A stretch of 7,927 bases of DNA from an uncultured bacterium (GTDB taxonomy: Bacteria > Bacillota > Clostridia > Lachnospirales > Lachnospiraceae): NCBI GenBank assembly GCA_947071365.1, contig CAMTFT010000060.1, positions 1 to 7,927 of the forward strand, written 5' to 3'. Shown in pieces: positions 5,448-7,927 of this stretch (position 1 is the stretch's first letter; each line of letters opens with the position of its first letter). Under the pieces are notes generated by a model that searched no databases, had not been told where the DNA came from, and saw only the letters and a program-made list of their open reading frames with translations. The translations under genes and the position numbers were made by a program.

Positions 5448-6670
5448 GACATCCGGAATTACTGATACCGGCCAGCAGTCTTGAGGTGCTGAAGACTGCT
5501 GTGGTTTTCGGCGCAGACGCCGTTTATATCGGAGGAGAAGCTTTTGGTCTTCGCGCAAAGGCGAAAAATTTTTCCATGAAGGAAATGGAAGAGGGCATAT
5601 CGTTTGCCCATGAACACGGCGTGAAGGTCTATGTAACGGCCAACATTCTGGCGCACAATTACGACCTGGAGGGTGTGGAAAAGTATTTTCAGGAGCTGAA
5701 GGAGATAAAGCCGGATGCACTGATTATTGCAGACCCGGGCGTATTTACGATCGCAAAGATGGTCTGTCCCGAAATAGAGATCCATATCAGCACCCAGGCG
5801 AATAATACGAATTATGAGACGTACCGGTTCTGGTGGGAGCTGGGGGCAAAGCGGGTGGTGTCCGCCCGGGAACTGTCCCTGAGGGAGATCCGCCAGATTC
5901 GCGACAGGATACCGAAGGAGATGGAGATAGAGAGCTTCGTACACGGAGCAATGTGCATTTCCTATTCGGGCCGCTGCCTTCTGAGCAATTATTTTACGGG
6001 CAGAAACGCAAACCACGGGGCATGTACCCATCCGTGCCGTTGGAAATACGCCGTGGTAGAGGAGACAAGGCCGGGAGAATACATGCCGGTGGAGGAAAAT
6101 GAGAGAGGCACGTACATTTTCAATTCCAAGGATCTCTGCATGATCGAGCATATTCCTGATCTGATCGATGCGGGGATCGACAGTCTGAAGGTGGAGGGCC
6201 GCATGAAGACGGCGCTGTATGTGGCGACGGTGGCGAGGACGTACCGGAAGGCACTGGACGATTACCAGAAGGATCCGGCGCTTTATGAGGCAAATATGGA
6301 CTGGTACAAAAATCAGATATCCAACTGTACGTACCGCCAGTTTACGACAGGATTCTTTTACGGCAAGCCCGGGGACGAGTCACAGATCTATGACAGCAAT
6401 ACGTACGTAAAGGAGTATACGTATCTCGGGATCATAAATCGCCAGCGGGAGGACGGACTGTATCTGATCGAACAGCGCAACAAGTTTTCTGTGGGAGAGA
6501 CGATCGAGATCATGAAGCCGGATGGTACGGATATTCCGGTCACCGTTTCAGGCATTTATGATGAGGAAGGCAACAGTATGGAAAGCGCTCCGCATCCGAA
6601 GCAGAAGCTGTGGGTCAGTCTGGACGGAAAGGCAGAAAAATACGATATCCTGCGGCGGGCAGAGGGCTGA
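5444..6670 (+). CDS. trhP: U32 family protein, probable TrhP (tRNA U34 hydroxylation)
   Basis: A 408-residue member of peptidase family U32. The signature is complete: E163-S-F-V-H-G-A-M-C171 with C178 in GRCLLSN, followed by C194 and C198 in GACTHPCRW; these cysteines are candidate iron-sulfur ligands. The N-terminal half is barrel-like (PELLIPASSLEVLKTAV, FGADAVYIGG, HISTQANNTN); the C-terminal part from about 320 is a smaller beta-rich domain (YLGIINRQREDGLYLIEQRNKF). In E. coli and B. subtilis TrhP proteins of this family carry out prephenate-dependent hydroxylation of tRNA U34 to ho5U. B. subtilis has two (YrrN and YrrO); only one is seen here, closer in length to YrrO. It starts at the ATG overlapping the trmR stop, seven bases after AAAGGG. 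Older annotations call such proteins collagenases or proteases; the position after trmR argues for tRNA modification. No deletion or frameshift is seen. Confidence 0.9.
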   Translation: MRHPELLIPASSLEVLKTAVVFGADAVYIGGEAFGLRAKAKNFSMKEMEEGISFAHEHGVKVYVTANILAHNYDLEGVEKYFQELKEIKPDALIIADPGVFTIAKMVCPEIEIHISTQANNTNYETYRFWWELGAKRVVSARELSLREIRQIRDRIPKEMEIESFVHGAMCISYSGRCLLSNYFTGRNANHGACTHPCRWKYAVVEETRPGEYMPVEENERGTYIFNSKDLCMIEHIPDLIDAGIDSLKVEGRMKTALYVATVARTYRKALDDYQKDPALYEANMDWYKNQISNCTYRQFTTGFFYGKPGDESQIYDSNTYVKEYTYLGIINRQREDGLYLIEQRNKFSVGETIEIMKPDGTDIPVTVSGIYDEEGNSMESAPHPKQKLWVSLDGKAEKYDILRRAEG

Positions 6671-6686
6671 CGGCAGATATAAGAAC

Positions 6687-6708
6687 AAAAATGCCTGTTA
6701 TGCAGGCA
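6687..6708 (-). terminator. Hairpin plus T-run readable as a minus-strand terminator
   Basis: TGCCTG (6692-6697) and CAGGCA (6703-6708) form a six-pair stem with a five-base loop. On the minus strand the hairpin is followed at once by TTTTTGTTCTT, the layout of a Rho-independent terminator. On the + strand there is only an A-run before it and no T-run after it, so it would not efficiently end the trhP transcript. No minus-strand gene is evident, so any role would be stopping antisense transcription. The stem is short and chance is a fair alternative. The rest of the 144-base gap (6671-6814) holds no promoter I can support. Confidence 0.3.
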
Positions 6709-6800
6709 GTATCACTATATGAGCGTCAATTGAAAAGAAATACAGATATCCGTGCGGGCTGGCTGCATGGATATTTGCATGTTGGTGAAGAATAAAAAAC

Positions 6801-6805
6801 GGAGG
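6801..6805 (+). promoter_or_regulatory. Ribosome binding site of the M42 peptidase gene
   Basis: GGAGG lies nine bases before the ATG at 6815. It excludes upstream in-frame starts near 6752, which would add 21 residues with no family similarity and place this site inside the coding sequence. Confidence 0.75.
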
Positions 6806-6814
6806 AAACGGGAC

Positions 6815-7861
6815 ATGAAGATCGAAAGAGAAGACATTTATGTGGATTATATATTGGATGTGACATCGCGCCTGTTAGCTGTGGACAGCCCCAGCGGTTT
6901 CACAAAAAGCGCAGCGGAGTTTGTGATGAAAGAGTTTGCTTCGCTGGGCTTTTCGCCGGAGCTGACCAGGAAGGGCGGCGTTCTGGTAAGGTTGGGCGGC
7001 AGTGATGAGACGGACGGCATTCTGCTGGAGGCCCATACGGATACGCTGGGTGCCATGGCAGCGGAGATAAAGGAGAACGGAAGGCTTCGACTTACGTCTC
7101 TTGGAATAAACGCCAATAACGTCGAAGGGGAAAACTGCAGGGTATATACGCGTTCCGGCAACGTTTATGAAGGGACATTTCAGCTTTGCAACGCATCGAT
7201 TCATGTGAACGGCGAGTACAATAAGACAGAGAGAACGTTTGATACGATGGAGCTGGTACTGGATGAGCGCGTGGAAAATGCAGAGGACGTACGTGATCTA
7301 GGAATCCGCGTGGGCGATATCGTCTGCTTCGATCCGCGAACCAGAATTACAGAGAAAGGCTATATCAAGAGCCGTTTTCTGGACGACAAGCTGAGCGTAG
7401 GCATCCTGCTGGGATTTGCCAGATATATAAAAGAAGAAAATATTGATATGAAGCGTGCTGTGTATGCACACATCACGGTTTATGAGGAAGTGGGACACGG
7501 CGGTTCTGCGTCTGTGCCGAAGGGCGTGACGGAAGCGATTTCCGTGGATATGGGCTGTGTGGGAGACGGACTGCAGTGCAGGGAGCATCAGGTATCGATC
7601 TGCGCGAAGGACAGCGGCGGCCCCTACGATTATCAGGTGACAGGAGGGCTGATAGAGGCGGCTGAGAAAATGGAAGCGGACTATGCGGTGGATGTTTATC
7701 CGCATTACGGCTCAGATGTGGAGGCAACCTTAAGGGCCGGTTATGATATCCGTCATGGGCTGATCGGCGCGGGCGTATATGCGTCGCATGGATATGAGAG
7801 GAGCCATAGGGATGGCGTGAAGAATACGTGGCGGGTGCTGGTCGGGTACTGCACAAAATAG
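6815..7861 (+). CDS. M42 family metallopeptidase (glutamyl aminopeptidase-like)
   Basis: A 348-residue cytoplasmic aminopeptidase of family M42 (PepA/FrvX/YsdC type), a dinuclear-metal enzyme that trims N-terminal residues from peptides and usually forms large tetrahedral assemblies. The metal and catalytic residues appear in family order: H74 and D76 in EAHTDTLG, the bridging D190 in FLDDKLSVG, catalytic E224 and ligand E225 in YEEVGHGG, D245 in SVDMGC, and H325 in ASHGYE. The length is normal for the family (about 340-360). Substrate preference cannot be read from the sequence. Cellulase and glucanase labels on this family are historical misannotations. It starts 144 bases after trhP with its own strong ribosome binding site, so it may be a separate unit or the distal gene of the same operon; I see no clear promoter or forward terminator between them. 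Coding ends 22 bases before the adapter. Confidence 0.93.
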   Translation: MKIEREDIYVDYILDVTSRLLAVDSPSGFTKSAAEFVMKEFASLGFSPELTRKGGVLVRLGGSDETDGILLEAHTDTLGAMAAEIKENGRLRLTSLGINANNVEGENCRVYTRSGNVYEGTFQLCNASIHVNGEYNKTERTFDTMELVLDERVENAEDVRDLGIRVGDIVCFDPRTRITEKGYIKSRFLDDKLSVGILLGFARYIKEENIDMKRAVYAHITVYEEVGHGGSASVPKGVTEAISVDMGCVGDGLQCREHQVSICAKDSGGPYDYQVTGGLIEAAEKMEADYAVDVYPHYGSDVEATLRAGYDIRHGLIGAGVYASHGYERSHRDGVKNTWRVLVGYCTK

Positions 7862-7883
7862 AAACAGTTTTTCAGGGGAGGAC
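7862..7883 (+). other. Genomic tail with a ribosome-binding-like site
   Basis: The last 22 genomic bases after the M42 gene include AGGGGAGG (7874-7881). This looks like the ribosome binding site of a further + strand gene whose start lies beyond the fragment end. There is no room for a terminator, so continuation of the operon is open. Confidence 0.4.
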
Positions 7884-7927
7884 CTGTCTCTTATACACAT
7901 CTCCGAGCCCACGAGACGGAGCTACAT
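7884..7927. other. Nextera read-2 adapter with index (artefact)
   Basis: Positions 7884-7902 are the reverse complement of the Tn5 mosaic end (CTGTCTCTTATACACATCT). Then come CCGAGCCCACGAGAC (the read-2 side of the adapter), an eight-base block GGAGCTAC at 7918-7925 where the i7 index belongs (from memory this equals index N718), and AT, the first two bases of the following P7 part. This is library sequence. Translated on the minus strand it gives MCIRDR, another well-known contaminant peptide. Confidence 0.97.

Noticed and set aside
4875..5720. A 281-codon open frame on the minus strand across trmR and trhP.
   Set aside because: It lies wholly antisense to two clearly recognised genes, its product is rich in His, Pro, Arg and Cys without domain-like order, and no ribosome binding site fits. 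It is a shadow of codon bias.
5444..6670. Calling the U32 protein a collagenase or secreted protease virulence factor.
   Set aside because: There is no signal peptide, the family's cysteine signature fits iron-sulfur RNA-modifying members, and the gene overlaps a tRNA-type methyltransferase gene.
6691..6795. A 34-codon + strand frame (MPVMQAVSLYERQLKRN...) between trhP and the M42 gene.
   Set aside because: No ribosome binding site, begins inside the hairpin region, and no recognisable family. Too short to support without conservation data.
1..7927. The inverted 19-base mosaic ends at both termini suggest a Tn5/IS50-type composite element carrying eight genes.
   Set aside because: The mosaic ends adjoin Illumina read-2 adapter, an index-like octamer and the start of P7. 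No transposase gene or outer flank is present, and the cargo is ordinary housekeeping genes.

Overview
The window is a fragment of a Gram-positive Firmicutes chromosome, most likely a Lachnospiraceae-type Clostridia. The grounds are the strong GGAGG-type ribosome binding sites, mid-range base composition, the gene order ireB-ruvX-DUF1292, and the style of the RNase J, YlbF and U32 proteins. Only about positions 26-7883 look genomic. Both ends carry Illumina Nextera (Tn5 mosaic-end) adapter sequence, so the fragment boundaries are technical and the neighbouring genes are simply missing.

All eight confident genes are on the + strand. (1) mtaB (125-1450) encodes the tRNA ms2t6A37 methylthiotransferase. 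(2) A 238-base gap (1451-1688) holds a 3 x 15-base tandem repeat, a sigma-A-like promoter candidate and a 12-base perfect palindrome. (3) A tightly packed block follows: ireB (1689-1964), ruvX (1961-2398) and a DUF1292 gene (2391-2651), each overlapping the next. (4) A 98-base gap with a stem-loop leads to rnj (2750-4423, TTG start), then a YlbF-family gene (4430-4786), an O-methyltransferase of the TrmR type (4788-5447) and a U32-family protein of the TrhP type (5444-6670), with spacings of 6 bases, 1 base and a 4-base overlap. (5) After 144 bases comes an M42-family aminopeptidase (6815-7861).

Most of the genes concern RNA: tRNA position 37 (MtaB), tRNA wobble uridine 34 (TrhP hydroxylates it, TrmR methylates the product), mRNA decay (RNase J, and YlbF by analogy with the Bacillus Y-complex) and rRNA processing (RuvX/YqgF). 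From memory, the Bacillus subtilis yrzL-yrrK-yrzB-yrrL-yrrM-yrrN-yrrO locus has the same backbone, with mltG (yrrL) where this window has rnj and the YlbF-family gene. IreB and M42 peptidase are housekeeping or regulatory companions without an obvious mechanistic link.

I see no phage, insertion sequence, CRISPR, toxin-antitoxin or defence genes, and no convincing new multi-gene system. The most useful second-look items are the adapter ends, the possible regulatory structures before ireB and rnj, the in-frame repeat-containing open frame after mtaB, and the coupling of rnj/YlbF to the mo5U34 genes.
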